In this document: piece by piece, positions 8,741 to 16,829 of the stretch
How positions within the stretch are numbered: position 1 is the stretch's first letter
Layout: each line of letters starts with the position of its first letter
Assembly: GCF_000253295.1 (NCBI RefSeq)
Contig: NC_015717.1
Coordinates: 1,364,001 to 1,428,000, forward strand
From: Hyphomicrobium sp. MC1
GTDB taxonomy: Bacteria > Pseudomonadota > Alphaproteobacteria > Rhizobiales > Hyphomicrobiaceae
DNA: 64,000 bases
Reading direction: 5' to 3'
Made by a program: the position numbers and the translations under genes
Notes under the pieces: model-generated
Seen by the model: the letters and a program-made list of their open reading frames with translations, nothing else
What the model was told of the DNA's origin: nothing
Database searches by the model: none

Positions 8741-11101
8741 ATGTCTCGATCTAAGTACGTAAGTGTTGCCGCGTCCGTCGTTTTCAGCTCCGTCGCTTCT
8801 TCATGGCCGGTCTTCGCACAGACGGCGGAAACCGATCCTTCAGCCGCTGCCGGATCGCCTTCAGTCGGCGCGCCCGATAGTCCCCCTTCCGATTCGCCTC
8901 CGACCCCGGACGTGCTGCCGAGCATGGTCGTAGAGGGAAAGGTACAGAAGAAAAAGATTTCGAAAGCCAAAGCGAAGACCAAGCCGGTTCAGGCGGTGAC
9001 GACGTCACAGCCATCCGCCGCCCCAAAGCCAGCGGGCATCATCAATTCAAGAGCGGGACGGAATACGCCGTACGGTCCCGTCACAGATTATCTTGCTGCG
9101 GCTACCGAAACCGGCATGAAGACCGACACGCCGCTTAACGAAATACCGCAATCGATTTCAGTGGTCGGTGCCGAACAGATCCGGGATCAGGATGCGCAGA
9201 GCGTGCAGGATGCCTTGCGCTACGTTCCCGGCGTGGTGGCAGATGGCTACGGCCTCGATAGCCGCACCGACGGTCCCATTATCCGCGGCAGCACCGAAGT
9301 TCCCGAATATCTCGATGGCTTGCGCCGCACCTTCAGCTATTACACCTACAATTACCGGCTTGAGCCCTATTTCCTCGAACGCATTGAAGTGCTTCGAGGC
9401 CCGGCATCCGTGCTTTACGGACAAGCGGCGGTTGGCGGCATCATCAATTCCGTCTCGAAGCGACCGCAGTCCGAAACCGCGGGCGAGATCGGCGTGCAAT
9501 ACGGTTCGTTCGATTTCAAGCAGGTCAATTTCGATCTGACCGGACCGATGACCACGGACGGCAAGTGGTCGTATCGACTAACTGGCGTTGCGCGCGATGC
9601 TGATACCCAGGTGAAGTACGTTCCCAACGATCGCTACGCCCTGGCCCCGGCCATCAGCTATCGTCCGGATAACAACACCACCATCACCGTCATTGGAGAC
9701 TTTCAGCGCGATCGCACGGGCTCCACCGCGCAATTCTTCCCGCACATCGGCACCATCTTCCCCAACGTGAACGGGAAGCACATCAGTTGGGACACGTTCG
9801 CCGGGGAGCCGGGCGACCACTACGACACCGACGCCATGGCAGGCACAGTGCTCGTCGAGCACAAGTTCAACTCGTGGCTGAAGTTGCAGCATGCCTCGCG
9901 CTACGCCGATATTCACAATGACTACAGCGCCGTCGCTGTTAATTGGGACTATCTCGATGCGGCGCAGGAGGAGCTATCGCGGTATCGCTGGATGTCGATC
10001 ACCGATACTCAGGTCTTCAACCAGGATACTAACCTCGAAGCTAAGTTCGGAACCGGTCCGCTGGAGCACAAGGTGCTGGCCGGTGTCGACTTCACACACT
10101 TCCATGCGACCCAGGGTTGGGATTATGCGTACGACGCGAACCCCGATTTTTCCGAGAGGCCGTTCAATATCTATCACCCTGTTTACGGCCAGGCGAATTG
10201 GGTGGGAGCCAATTGCGCGGGTGAAGCGTATGCTTTTACGGCAGCGCCTAAGACACCAGCTTGCGACCGGCAGTCGGTTGTCCAGACCGGGCTCTATGGT
10301 CAGGACCAAATTCGTCTTGGGAACTGGCTCGCGGTGCTTGGTTTGCGCCACGACTGGGTGGACAACACGACAAACGGCTCAAGCCAAGCGGACGAGGCGA
10401 CGACATATCGTGCCGGGCTGATGTATGAGTTTTCGAATGGCTTCACGCCATATTTCAGCTATGCCGAGTCGTTCATACCGGTCGTTGGCTTCGCCCGAAC
10501 AGGCGCTGCATTCAATCCGCAAGAAGGCCGCCAATATGAGGTCGGCTTCAAGTATCAGCCAGTCGGTTCAAATTTTTCCATCAACAGCGCGATCTACGAC
10601 ATCAACGATACCGGCCGCCTTGTCGCGGACCCGATCAATCCTAACTATTCTGCCCAGATCGGCAAGGCCGAAGTCAAAGGCTTCGAAATCGAGTTGGTTG
10701 GCAGGCTGACGAAAAATCTCAAGAGCGTTCTCGGCTATTCGTATACGCAAGCTGAATACGCTGGCGATTACGAGTACGCGGGCAACCAGATCGAATCGAT
10801 CCCCAAAAATGTTGCGTCGCTTTGGGCGGTCTGGGATTTCGATCAGCCTGGTCTTAAGGGCTGGTCCATGGGCGGCGGCGTTCGTTACATCGGCGCATCG
10901 TGGGACGAAACGAACACGATACAAGTTCCGGATGTGACGCTCTTTGATGCCATGATCGCTTATGAAACCGAACATTGGCGCTGGCAGCTCAACGGCAAGA
11001 ACCTCGAAAACAAGCTGTATTACAGCACTTGTCTCGCTCGTGGCGACTGCTTCATCGGCGAGGCCCGTACGATTACGACCAGCCTGACCTACAAATATTG
11101 A
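8741..11101 (+). CDS. TonB-dependent siderophore receptor (FhuA/FcuA type)
   Basis: A 786-residue outer-membrane receptor for a ferric siderophore, energised by TonB-ExbBD. A signal peptide (to about residue 28, SWPVFAQ) is followed by a long low-complexity Pro/Ser and Lys-rich linker, then the plug domain (TPLNEIPQSISVVGAEQIRDQ; LRYVPGV; IRGS; ERIEVLRGPASVLYGQ; GGIINSVSKRP) and a 22-strand barrel ending TSLTYKY. Plug wording matches the hydroxamate/ferrichrome group (TIGR01783 type). ATG 8741 has AGGA upstream; the in-frame 8639 start lies upstream of the promoter. The gene stands alone with an apparent own promoter, inserted between the ilvC terminator and a second ilvC tail; no siderophore ABC genes are in the window. 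Confidence 0.93.
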   Translation: MSRSKYVSVAASVVFSSVASSWPVFAQTAETDPSAAAGSPSVGAPDSPPSDSPPTPDVLPSMVVEGKVQKKKISKAKAKTKPVQAVTTSQPSAAPKPAGIINSRAGRNTPYGPVTDYLAAATETGMKTDTPLNEIPQSISVVGAEQIRDQDAQSVQDALRYVPGVVADGYGLDSRTDGPIIRGSTEVPEYLDGLRRTFSYYTYNYRLEPYFLERIEVLRGPASVLYGQAAVGGIINSVSKRPQSETAGEIGVQYGSFDFKQVNFDLTGPMTTDGKWSYRLTGVARDADTQVKYVPNDRYALAPAISYRPDNNTTITVIGDFQRDRTGSTAQFFPHIGTIFPNVNGKHISWDTFAGEPGDHYDTDAMAGTVLVEHKFNSWLKLQHASRYADIHNDYSAVAVNWDYLDAAQEELSRYRWMSITDTQVFNQDTNLEAKFGTGPLEHKVLAGVDFTHFHATQGWDYAYDANPDFSERPFNIYHPVYGQANWVGANCAGEAYAFTAAPKTPACDRQSVVQTGLYGQDQIRLGNWLAVLGLRHDWVDNTTNGSSQADEATTYRAGLMYEFSNGFTPYFSYAESFIPVVGFARTGAAFNPQEGRQYEVGFKYQPVGSNFSINSAIYDINDTGRLVADPINPNYSAQIGKAEVKGFEIELVGRLTKNLKSVLGYSYTQAEYAGDYEYAGNQIESIPKNVASLWAVWDFDQPGLKGWSMGGGVRYIGASWDETNTIQVPDVTLFDAMIAYETEHWRWQLNGKNLENKLYYSTCLARGDCFIGEARTITTSLTYKY

Positions 11102-11130
11102 GCATTCATCGCGGGTTTTTCCTCTCGCAC

Positions 11131-11223
11131 GATGCGCACCAGGTCGAGGAGGTCGGCGCGAAGCTGCGCGGTATGATGCCTTGGATCGGCAAGAGCAAGC
11201 TTGTGGACAAGGGCAAAAACTGA
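11131..11223 (+). pseudogene. Truncated ilvC tail (30 codons and stop)
   Basis: The last 30 codons and stop of ilvC in frame, with no upstream ilvC sequence; it begins 30 bp after the TonB receptor stop. It cannot make a functional enzyme. Probably the scar of recombination that placed the receptor gene next to ilvC. Confidence 0.85.
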
Positions 11224-11256
11224 TCCGCGACGCGCTTTGGCGCGCAGGAGGGTTTC
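11131..11256 (+). repeat. Second, diverged copy of the ilvC 3' end
   Basis: Aligns without gaps to 8371-8496. Of seven substitutions inside the coding part, five are synonymous and two conservative (Ile to Val, Asn to Ser), plus one beyond the stop. The pattern of mostly third-position change means the copy diverged while still under selection, so it more likely derives from the ilvC of a related strain than from decay of a local duplication. Confidence 0.93.
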
Positions 11257-11294
11257 AAAAAAGCGCGGTGGCCGTCCCGGCTGCCGCGTTTTTT
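11257..11294 (+). terminator. Intrinsic terminator behind the ilvC tail copy
   Basis: AAAAAAGCGCGGTGGCC and CGGCTGCCGCGTTTTTT form an imperfect stem with a T-run and a matching A-run, so it may work in both directions. It sits at the position equivalent to the ilvC terminator but is unrelated in sequence. Confidence 0.8.
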
Positions 11295-11320
11295 GTTGCG
11301 CATTTGATTTCAGATGAAAG

Positions 11321-11349
11321 TGTCATCCTGGGGCTCGGCCCAAGACTCC
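11321..11349 (+). repeat. Degenerate REP-like palindrome
   Basis: TGTCATCCTGGGGCTCGGCC followed by CAAGACTCC, a decayed relative of the TGTCATCCTCGG palindrome at 13858-13942. Such short palindromes are common extragenic repeats in Hyphomicrobiales. Confidence 0.5.
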
Positions 11350-11480
11350 GTTTCCATTGAGCGGCAAAGCTTGCGGCCGCCAGCAAATCGTCGAGCGGGC
11401 CGCGGCGTGATCTCGGGAGAGCTATGCGGCTGCATCCCGCCTGCGCCGCCCGATGACGTTAGGTCCAAAGTACAGGGATG

Positions 11481-11850
11481 GAGCGGGAGACTGTCAGCGA
11501 TAACGCGGAACCAACCCGCACTGCCGCGCTCTTGGGGAGGGTTTACGTGCGGCAGCGCGGGCGGTCCACGTCATTTCCAGCCTTGGCCCTTGCGGGCGCA
11601 GGCCGGGACTAACGCGGGCGGCAGAGGAGCGGGGACCTCTGCCGCCCGTTTCCGAATACTGCCGCATACACGGCATCTTCGGATTTGAAGGGGCTCTGAC
11701 GCAGCGCGACCGCTGCGTGAGCCCGATGGAGTTTCCATCGGGCGGCAGATGATCCCATGGGCACCTCACCGCTCTACAACCCTGGCGCAACACCAGGATT
11801 TGAAACCGGCTCAGAGGTGCTGGGAGATCTTGACTGTCGCCCCCCAGCGA
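11481..11850. other. Gene-free region dense in strong hairpins; possible structured RNA
   Basis: No credible gene lies between 11295 and 12093. Within it, consecutive stems can be drawn: 11515-11527 with 11549-11561 (12 of 13 pairs), 11616-11627 with 11636-11647 (perfect 12 bp), 11691-11706 with 11711-11724 (two stacked stems), 11724-11730 with 11734-11740, and 11761-11767 with 11814-11820 enclosing 11781-11785/11793-11797. None is followed by a T-run. I checked by eye for RNase P, SRP, 6S and tmRNA signature motifs and found none. Strand is undetermined. It could be a non-coding RNA or a nest of REP-like palindromes. Confidence 0.4.
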
Positions 11851-12093
11851 CGCTGTCGTTAACGGTATATGGCTGTCGAATCTTGGCCGCGTCATGACCA
11901 AACTTGGCTCAACAAAAGGCTGACGTGAAAATCTGCGAAAAGAGTCCGGAGCCGAAATCGATCCGAATATCGGCATGTTGAGCATTTGAATTTGCATGGA
12001 AGTGGCGCTTTTCGGTTTTAATCAAACCGAGACTTAATTGTGGCTGATGCGGCGGGGATTTTTTCTCCGCGCTGCCTATAAAGAAGGGTGAGA

Positions 12094-12831
12094 ATGCAAG
12101 ATATGTCCGAAGGCGGCTTTCCGCACGAAAATGGCGTGAAAGTCGTATCGAATTGCATGCTGAAGGTGATCGACGCGCCTTGGCCATTTGCCGAAGAGTA
12201 TGCAGCGGAGATCAAGGCCAATTGGGAAAAGGCGAAAGCCTTCAATTCGAATTATTTCAACGGCATCGTTTATCTGACGAAAGACGCACGCTCTGTCGGC
12301 AGCGAAATTCACGCTACGCTCATTCGGACCGATTTCAAAAGCTATCTCTATTGGCGCGGGCAGGGATTTCCAGAATCCGGCGTTATCGACGGCTTTGGTT
12401 CGGCGCTGATTCGCTCGTCCGACGGGAATTTCATGCTGATCATGCAGCGGCCGGGGAACGTCAATCACGGTTTCGCCTATCTGCCGTCGGGCTTCATTGA
12501 TCAGAACGATGTTCTTCCCGATGGAACGATTGATATCGGCCGCAGCGTCGAGCGCGAGGTCGATGAGGAAATCGGGGAAGCCGGAAGCAGCTTGAAGCGC
12601 GAAGAAGGCTTCATCGTTGCGCGGGCAGGCGTACACCTGTGCTTTGCGGTGCCGTTCTATCTTCCGATGACGTCGGAAGAGTTCGTCTCGCGGGTTGCGC
12701 GCCACAATGCGACGACGGACGATCCCGAAATCGAGAGCGTCATTCCGGTCGGCCACCTCGACGATCTCGCAAATCTCAAGGTTCTTCCGCATGCGCGTGT
12801 GTTACTCGAAGCACTTTTGGTCGGGCGCTAA
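12094..12831 (+). CDS. NUDIX hydrolase domain protein
   Basis: A 245-residue soluble protein with a NUDIX fold in its second half: the Nudix box is readable as G(x)FID...SVEREVDEEIGEAG (about residues 133-164), including the REVDEEIG metal-binding core, so hydrolysis of a nucleoside-diphosphate-linked compound is likely. The first 100 residues are a family-specific extension (Trp/Phe-rich, YLYWRGQGFPESG). ATG 12094 has AGAAGG six bases upstream. It stands alone, 109 bp before the PhzF gene; substrate cannot be told. Confidence 0.83.
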   Translation: MQDMSEGGFPHENGVKVVSNCMLKVIDAPWPFAEEYAAEIKANWEKAKAFNSNYFNGIVYLTKDARSVGSEIHATLIRTDFKSYLYWRGQGFPESGVIDGFGSALIRSSDGNFMLIMQRPGNVNHGFAYLPSGFIDQNDVLPDGTIDIGRSVEREVDEEIGEAGSSLKREEGFIVARAGVHLCFAVPFYLPMTSEEFVSRVARHNATTDDPEIESVIPVGHLDDLANLKVLPHARVLLEALLVGR

Positions 12832-12939
12832 AGAGCTTTCGAATGGGAAAAAAGGGCTTGGCGCAGGCAAAACCTTGCCGCATGGTGCCGCCGCTCGCGC
12901 GGGGTTTGGCTGCGCAGCCGACAGCGGGGAGACCGGCGC

Positions 12940-13851
12940 GTGGCGCTTAACTATCACGTTCTTGATGTTTTCACGGAGCGGCCGTTCGGCGGCAATCCGG
13001 TTGCGGTGGTTCTTGGCGCCGATCATTTGAGCGCCACGGAAATGCAGACCATTGCGCGCGAGTTTAATCTCTCCGAAACGGTCTTCGTGTTGACCTCGAC
13101 GAGTCCCGGTCACACGGCGCGCATTCGCATCTTTACGCCAACGCGTGAGCTGCCGTTCGCCGGTCATCCGACGATCGGAACGGCGATCCTGTTGGCCGAG
13201 TTGCGTGCGCCGCTTGGCAACGGCCATGGCGATGCGATCATCGCGCTCGAAGAGGAAGTCGGCAGCATTCGCGTCGGCGTGCGGATGCGGGGCGGTGGGG
13301 CATCGTTCGGCGAGTTCGACGCGCCGAAGATAACGAACCCGATCGAATCGCTTTCCGAACCGGAGCAGATCGCGGCATCGGTCGGGCTCATTCCGGCGGA
13401 GATCGGGTTTGAAAATCACAAGCCGACGCTGATCCGCGGCGTTCCAGCGTTTGCCTACATTCCCGTGGCCAATCTCGAAGCGATGGCGAAGGTTCGCGTC
13501 GCGCCGCAGCACTGGGCGAGAGCGTTCGGCGACCGCGGGATTTTGGGCGTCTATCTCTACACGCGTCAGTGCGTGCGCACGCAATCGGCGTTTCATGCGC
13601 GGATGTTCGCGCCCGACATCGGCGTGCCGGAAGATCCGGCGACGGGGTCGGCGGCTGCAAGCTTTGCCTATGTTGTCCAAGGCTTCGACGCGCTTCCCGA
13701 CGGCATGCACAAGCGCCCGATCGAGCAGGGCTTCGAGATGGGCCGGCCAAGCGCCATTTCGCTGACGATGTCGATTGTGCGTGGCAAGCTCGACGGCGTT
13801 CGCATCGGCGGCTACGCGGTGCGCGTGGCCGAGGGCGTGCTCAAGCTCTGA
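12940..13851 (+). CDS. PhzF-family isomerase/epimerase-like protein
   Basis: 303 residues with the two-lobed diaminopimelate-epimerase-like PhzF fold. Family motifs: LDVFTERPFGGNPVAVVL at the N-terminus with the conserved GNP, the active-site-glutamate segment NLSETVFV, IFTPTRELPFAGHPTIGTA (GHP), and the C-terminal EDPATGSAAA phosphate/substrate loop. GTG 12940 is used because GGGGAGA lies seven bases upstream and the first residues match the family. Members isomerise small acids; no phenazine genes are nearby, so the substrate is unknown. Confidence 0.92.
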   Translation: MALNYHVLDVFTERPFGGNPVAVVLGADHLSATEMQTIAREFNLSETVFVLTSTSPGHTARIRIFTPTRELPFAGHPTIGTAILLAELRAPLGNGHGDAIIALEEEVGSIRVGVRMRGGGASFGEFDAPKITNPIESLSEPEQIAASVGLIPAEIGFENHKPTLIRGVPAFAYIPVANLEAMAKVRVAPQHWARAFGDRGILGVYLYTRQCVRTQSAFHARMFAPDIGVPEDPATGSAAASFAYVVQGFDALPDGMHKRPIEQGFEMGRPSAISLTMSIVRGKLDGVRIGGYAVRVAEGVLKL

Positions 13852-13857
13852 GCGCCT

Positions 13858-13942
13858 TGTCATCCTCGGCTTTATGCTGAGGACCCATTTTGATGGGGGT
13901 GGCGATGCCCGAGGGATCCTCGGGACAAGCCCGAGGATGACA
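13858..13942. repeat. REP-like extragenic palindrome
   Basis: Outer arms TGTCATCCTCGG (13858-13869) and CCGAGGATGACA (13931-13942) are perfect inverted repeats; an inner palindrome TCCTCGG...CCGAGGA lies at 13917-13937. Located between two converging genes, it could act as a bidirectional terminator or be a mobile REP element. Confidence 0.75.
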
Positions 13943-13973
13943 GTGGTAAGCGGCGATATCTGACATCACAATC

Positions 13974-13996
13974 TCCTCTCTCCAGTGGGAGAGGAG
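13974..13996. terminator. Hairpin between PhzF and cytochrome b561 genes
   Basis: CTCCTCTC and GGAGAGGAG form a strong stem with a short loop just after the end of the minus-strand cytochrome gene. No T-run on either strand, so termination is only likely. Confidence 0.4.
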
Positions 13997-14002
13997 ATCA
14001 CT

Positions 14003-14563
14003 TCAGCGCGCCGGCCGCACCATCCGTATCAGCGTGTTGTCCCTCAGCACGTAGTGGTGGAACAACGCGCCAACGGCGTGGAGGCCGATTACATAGTAAA
14101 GAGCGTTGCCGATGAACTCGTGGATTTCTTCCAGATTGTGGGAGAGGGCTTTATCCTCACCAACTATTGGCGGAAGTGAAAGCCCGTAGAAGGGCACGGA
14201 GTGACCGGCCGCGCTTACCATGATCCAGCCAAGCAGAGGCATACCGATCATTGCGGCGTAGAGGATGAAATGGGTCAGGTGTGCGATGGCGGTCTGCCAT
14301 ACTGCCGGGCGAGGAATGATCGGCGGCGTGCCGTTGTGCGAGCGAATGCCGATGCGGATGATGACCAGCAGCAACACCGTGATGCCTAGCATCATATGAA
14401 TTGAAGCAAGAAGAGCTCGTGTCTCGCTGCCCTTCGGATAGTAGCCCTTCAGTTCGATGGCGGTGAATACAGCCGCGATCAATACTGCCATGATCCAGTG
14501 CAGCGCGATCGCTGACGGAGGGTAGCTGCTAGAGTTGACAGATGAATTTGTGGCGACGGTCAC
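14003..14563 (-). CDS. Cytochrome b561 family protein
   Basis: A 186-residue inner-membrane dihaem cytochrome of the prokaryotic b561 type, passing electrons between quinol and an acceptor such as oxygen or superoxide. Four hydrophobic segments carry the expected histidines: SAIALHWIM in helix 1, LLASIHMMLG in helix 2, and IHEFIGNALYYVIGLHAVGALFHH across helices 3-4. GTG at 14563 has GGAGA seven bases upstream. It stands alone, convergent with the PhzF gene across a REP-like palindrome and divergent from leuA. Confidence 0.9.
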   Translation of the reverse strand: MTVATNSSVNSSSYPPSAIALHWIMAVLIAAVFTAIELKGYYPKGSETRALLASIHMMLGITVLLLVIIRIGIRSHNGTPPIIPRPAVWQTAIAHLTHFILYAAMIGMPLLGWIMVSAAGHSVPFYGLSLPPIVGEDKALSHNLEEIHEFIGNALYYVIGLHAVGALFHHYVLRDNTLIRMVRPAR

Positions 14564-14819
14564 GAAAAATTCTCCACGAAACCTATTGGACTACACCGGC
14601 ATATAAGCGCTCGGGCCGAATTGAGGCTGATCAATGTTGGCAATGTTTCAAAATTGGATGGCTTGAGGTTATGAAACGGCAAAGCCTGTAAAATCCGTCT
14701 CGGCGCCAGTTTGGCCCCCCGCAGCGGCGCGACGGTAGGACAGCTTGATTTTCGGGGGGCAGATCGGCTATTGACGCCAGACTGGACCTTTGGCCGGTTT
14801 TCTTGGATTAATTGCCGTT

Positions 14820-14936
14820 ATGGCTTGCGCGACCGACATCGCCGTTTCTTTTGCGCCGCTTTCGAGCACGCGCGGCGGATCTTTTGCGCCCAAGCTCCTG
14901 CTTTCGCTTCTCCTTACCGGCCCCTGGGCCGCATGA
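14820..14936 (+). CDS. Leucine-rich leader peptide of leuA
   Basis: A 38-codon reading frame, too short for routine gene finding, that ends 109 bp before leuA. Near its end it reads K-LLL-S-LLL-TGPWAA: six leucine codons (CTC CTG CTT, then CTT CTC CTT) in seven. This is the classic layout of an attenuator leader in which a ribosome stalls when leucyl-tRNA is scarce. It is followed at once by competing hairpins. The ribosome site is weak; an in-frame TTG at 14790 is an alternative start. Attenuation of leucine genes is known in proteobacteria; I infer it here from codon content and position. Confidence 0.72.
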   Translation: MACATDIAVSFAPLSSTRGGSFAPKLLLSLLLTGPWAA

Positions 14937-14969
14937 CGCCCGGCTGTCCGCCGGGTTGGTGCCCAGGGG
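14919..14969 (+). promoter_or_regulatory. Competing hairpins downstream of the leucine leader
   Basis: GGCCC/GGGCC (14919-14930) overlaps the leader stop. Its CCCCTGGGC (14921-14929) can instead pair with GCCCAGGGG (14961-14969), enclosing the stem CCCGGC/GCCGGG (14939-14955). A ribosome held on the leucine codons would cover the left arm and change which stems form. No T-run follows, so control may be Rho-dependent or act on leuA translation rather than by a standard terminator. Confidence 0.6.
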
Positions 14970-15045
14970 ATTGGACGGCCAGGACTTCGAGATTGAGAGC
15001 GATCGGTGGCGAGCCCCAGAGGTCGCCCGGCAAAGGATGAATACA

Positions 15046-16626
15046 ATGACGTCCCCAAGCAAAGGCGCTGCGCCCGAACAGCAGCGCGACGACGATAAGA
15101 TCATCATTTTTGATACAACTCTGCGCGACGGTGAGCAGTGCCCCGGCGCTACGATGACGTTCGAGGAGAAGCTGCAAGTCGCCGAGCTTCTCGATTCCAT
15201 GGGTGTCGACATCATCGAAGCGGGCTTTCCGATCGCGTCGGAAGGCGACTTCGAGGCGGTGACGGAAATCGCCAAGCTCGCCAAGCAGTCGGTCATCTGT
15301 GGCCTGGCGCGAGCGAACTTCAACGACATCGATCGGGCGGGCGAAGCGATCAAGCCAGCGAAGCGTGGCCGCATTCACACATTTATCGGCACGTCGCCGC
15401 TGCATCGCCAGCACCAACTCCAGCTCAGCCAAGAACAGGTCTATGAGCGCGTCGTCGCTTCGGTGACGCGGGCGCGCGGCTACACCGACGACGTCGAGTG
15501 GAGCGCGATGGACGCCACGCGGACCGAGCACGATTATCTGTGTCGTGTGGTCGAAGCAGCGATCAAAGCCGGTGCGACGACGATCAATATTCCCGACACT
15601 GTCGGCTACGCGCTGCCGGAGGAATATTTCGACCTCATCACGATGCTGAAGACGCGCGTTCCGGGCATGGACAAGGTTGTGATCTCGACCCATTGCCACG
15701 ACGACCTCGGCCTCGCGGTGGCGAACTCGCTGGCAGGTATTCGCGCGGGTGCGCGACAGATCGAGTGCACGATCAACGGTCTCGGCGAGCGTGCAGGCAA
15801 CGCGGCGCTGGAAGAGATCGTCATGGCGATCCGCACGCGCCACGATCTGCTCTCCTATCACACCGGCATCAAGTCGGAGATGCTGTCGCGGGCCTCGAAG
15901 CTCGTGTCGGCAGTCACGAATTTCCCGGTGCAGTACAACAAGGCCATCGTCGGCCGGAACGCCTTCGCGCACGAGAGCGGCATCCACCAGGATGGCGTTT
16001 TGAAGAATACCGAGACGTACGAAATCATGACGCCCGAGTCCGTCGGCGTCATGAAGTCGTCGCTCGTCATGGGCAAGCACTCGGGTCGCGCAGCGTTTAA
16101 GTCGAAGCTCAAGGAACTGGGCTACAATCTCGGCGATAACGCTATGGAAGACGCCTTCAATCGCTTCAAGGCGCTCGCCGACCGAAAAAAGCACATCTAT
16201 GACGAGGACATTGAAGCGCTGGTCGATGAGGGCGTCGCGCACATGAACGATGCCGTGAAGGTGACGGCGTTGACGGTCATTGCCGGAACGATGGGACCCC
16301 AGACGGCGACGCTGACGCTCGATATCGACGGCCAGTCGAAGACGGTGCAGGCTGTCGGCAACGGACCTGTTGATGCAACTTTCAACGCCATCAAGCAACT
16401 GTTGCCGAATAACGCGCGCTTGGCACTCTATCAGGTGCACGCGGTGACCGAGGGGACGGACGCCCAAGCTGAAGTTTCGGTGCGGCTCGAAGAAGAGGGC
16501 CGGGCTGTAACGGGGCGGTCGGCCGATCCCGATACGCTCGTCGCCTCGGCGCGGGCCTACGTCGCAGCGCTCAATAAGCTCGTCGTCAAACGCCAGAAAA
16601 CGGCGCAGGCACAGCAGGCGTTCTAA
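15046..16626 (+). CDS. leuA: 2-isopropylmalate synthase
   Basis: Condenses acetyl-CoA with 2-oxoisovalerate to open the leucine pathway; homodimer, feedback-inhibited by leucine. 526 residues, normal for the long form: catalytic TIM barrel beginning IIIFDTTLRDGEQCPGATM, with STHCHDDLGLAVANSLAG and the ECTINGLGERAGNAALEE signature, the FAHESGIHQDGVLK block, and a C-terminal regulatory LeuA allosteric domain (about 395-526). ATG 15046 has AAGGA eight bases upstream; ATG 15037 overlaps that site. A leucine-rich leader and hairpins lie just upstream, so expression is probably tuned to leucyl-tRNA charging. Confidence 0.97.
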   Translation: MTSPSKGAAPEQQRDDDKIIIFDTTLRDGEQCPGATMTFEEKLQVAELLDSMGVDIIEAGFPIASEGDFEAVTEIAKLAKQSVICGLARANFNDIDRAGEAIKPAKRGRIHTFIGTSPLHRQHQLQLSQEQVYERVVASVTRARGYTDDVEWSAMDATRTEHDYLCRVVEAAIKAGATTINIPDTVGYALPEEYFDLITMLKTRVPGMDKVVISTHCHDDLGLAVANSLAGIRAGARQIECTINGLGERAGNAALEEIVMAIRTRHDLLSYHTGIKSEMLSRASKLVSAVTNFPVQYNKAIVGRNAFAHESGIHQDGVLKNTETYEIMTPESVGVMKSSLVMGKHSGRAAFKSKLKELGYNLGDNAMEDAFNRFKALADRKKHIYDEDIEALVDEGVAHMNDAVKVTALTVIAGTMGPQTATLTLDIDGQSKTVQAVGNGPVDATFNAIKQLLPNNARLALYQVHAVTEGTDAQAEVSVRLEEEGRAVTGRSADPDTLVASARAYVAALNKLVVKRQKTAQAQQAF

Positions 16627-16829
16627 GCAAAAAGCCCGAATTTCGTCGGACTTTGGTCGGGGCAGCGTGCCACATTCGTAGCATGCTACCCCGCCGGCGC
16701 TTGCCTGTGTATGAACATGCTGTGACCGGTAACCATTCGGGCACTCAAGTCGTTCTCGATGGTGGGCGACCTTGATTAACGCCGTACGTCCCATAAGCTG
16801 GGCGACATGAAGTGGGCCGGATTCACGGG

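Noticed and set aside
11761..11820. tRNA-like fold (7-bp outer stem with an internal 5-bp, 7-base-loop arm)
   Set aside because: No D arm, no T loop and no conserved tRNA bases; length is wrong. Kept only as part of the structured region.
11494..11997. 167-codon open frame on the minus strand in the hairpin region
   Set aside because: Composition is Arg/Pro/Ser-rich, characteristic of non-coding GC-rich sequence, and it crosses several strong palindromes.
14914..16794. Long minus-strand open frame opposite leuA
   Set aside because: A shadow of a highly conserved gene in high-GC DNA; Arg/His-rich text with no motif. The same applies to frames opposite ilvB (3182-4462), ilvC (7489-8511) and the GT2 gene (22870-23739).
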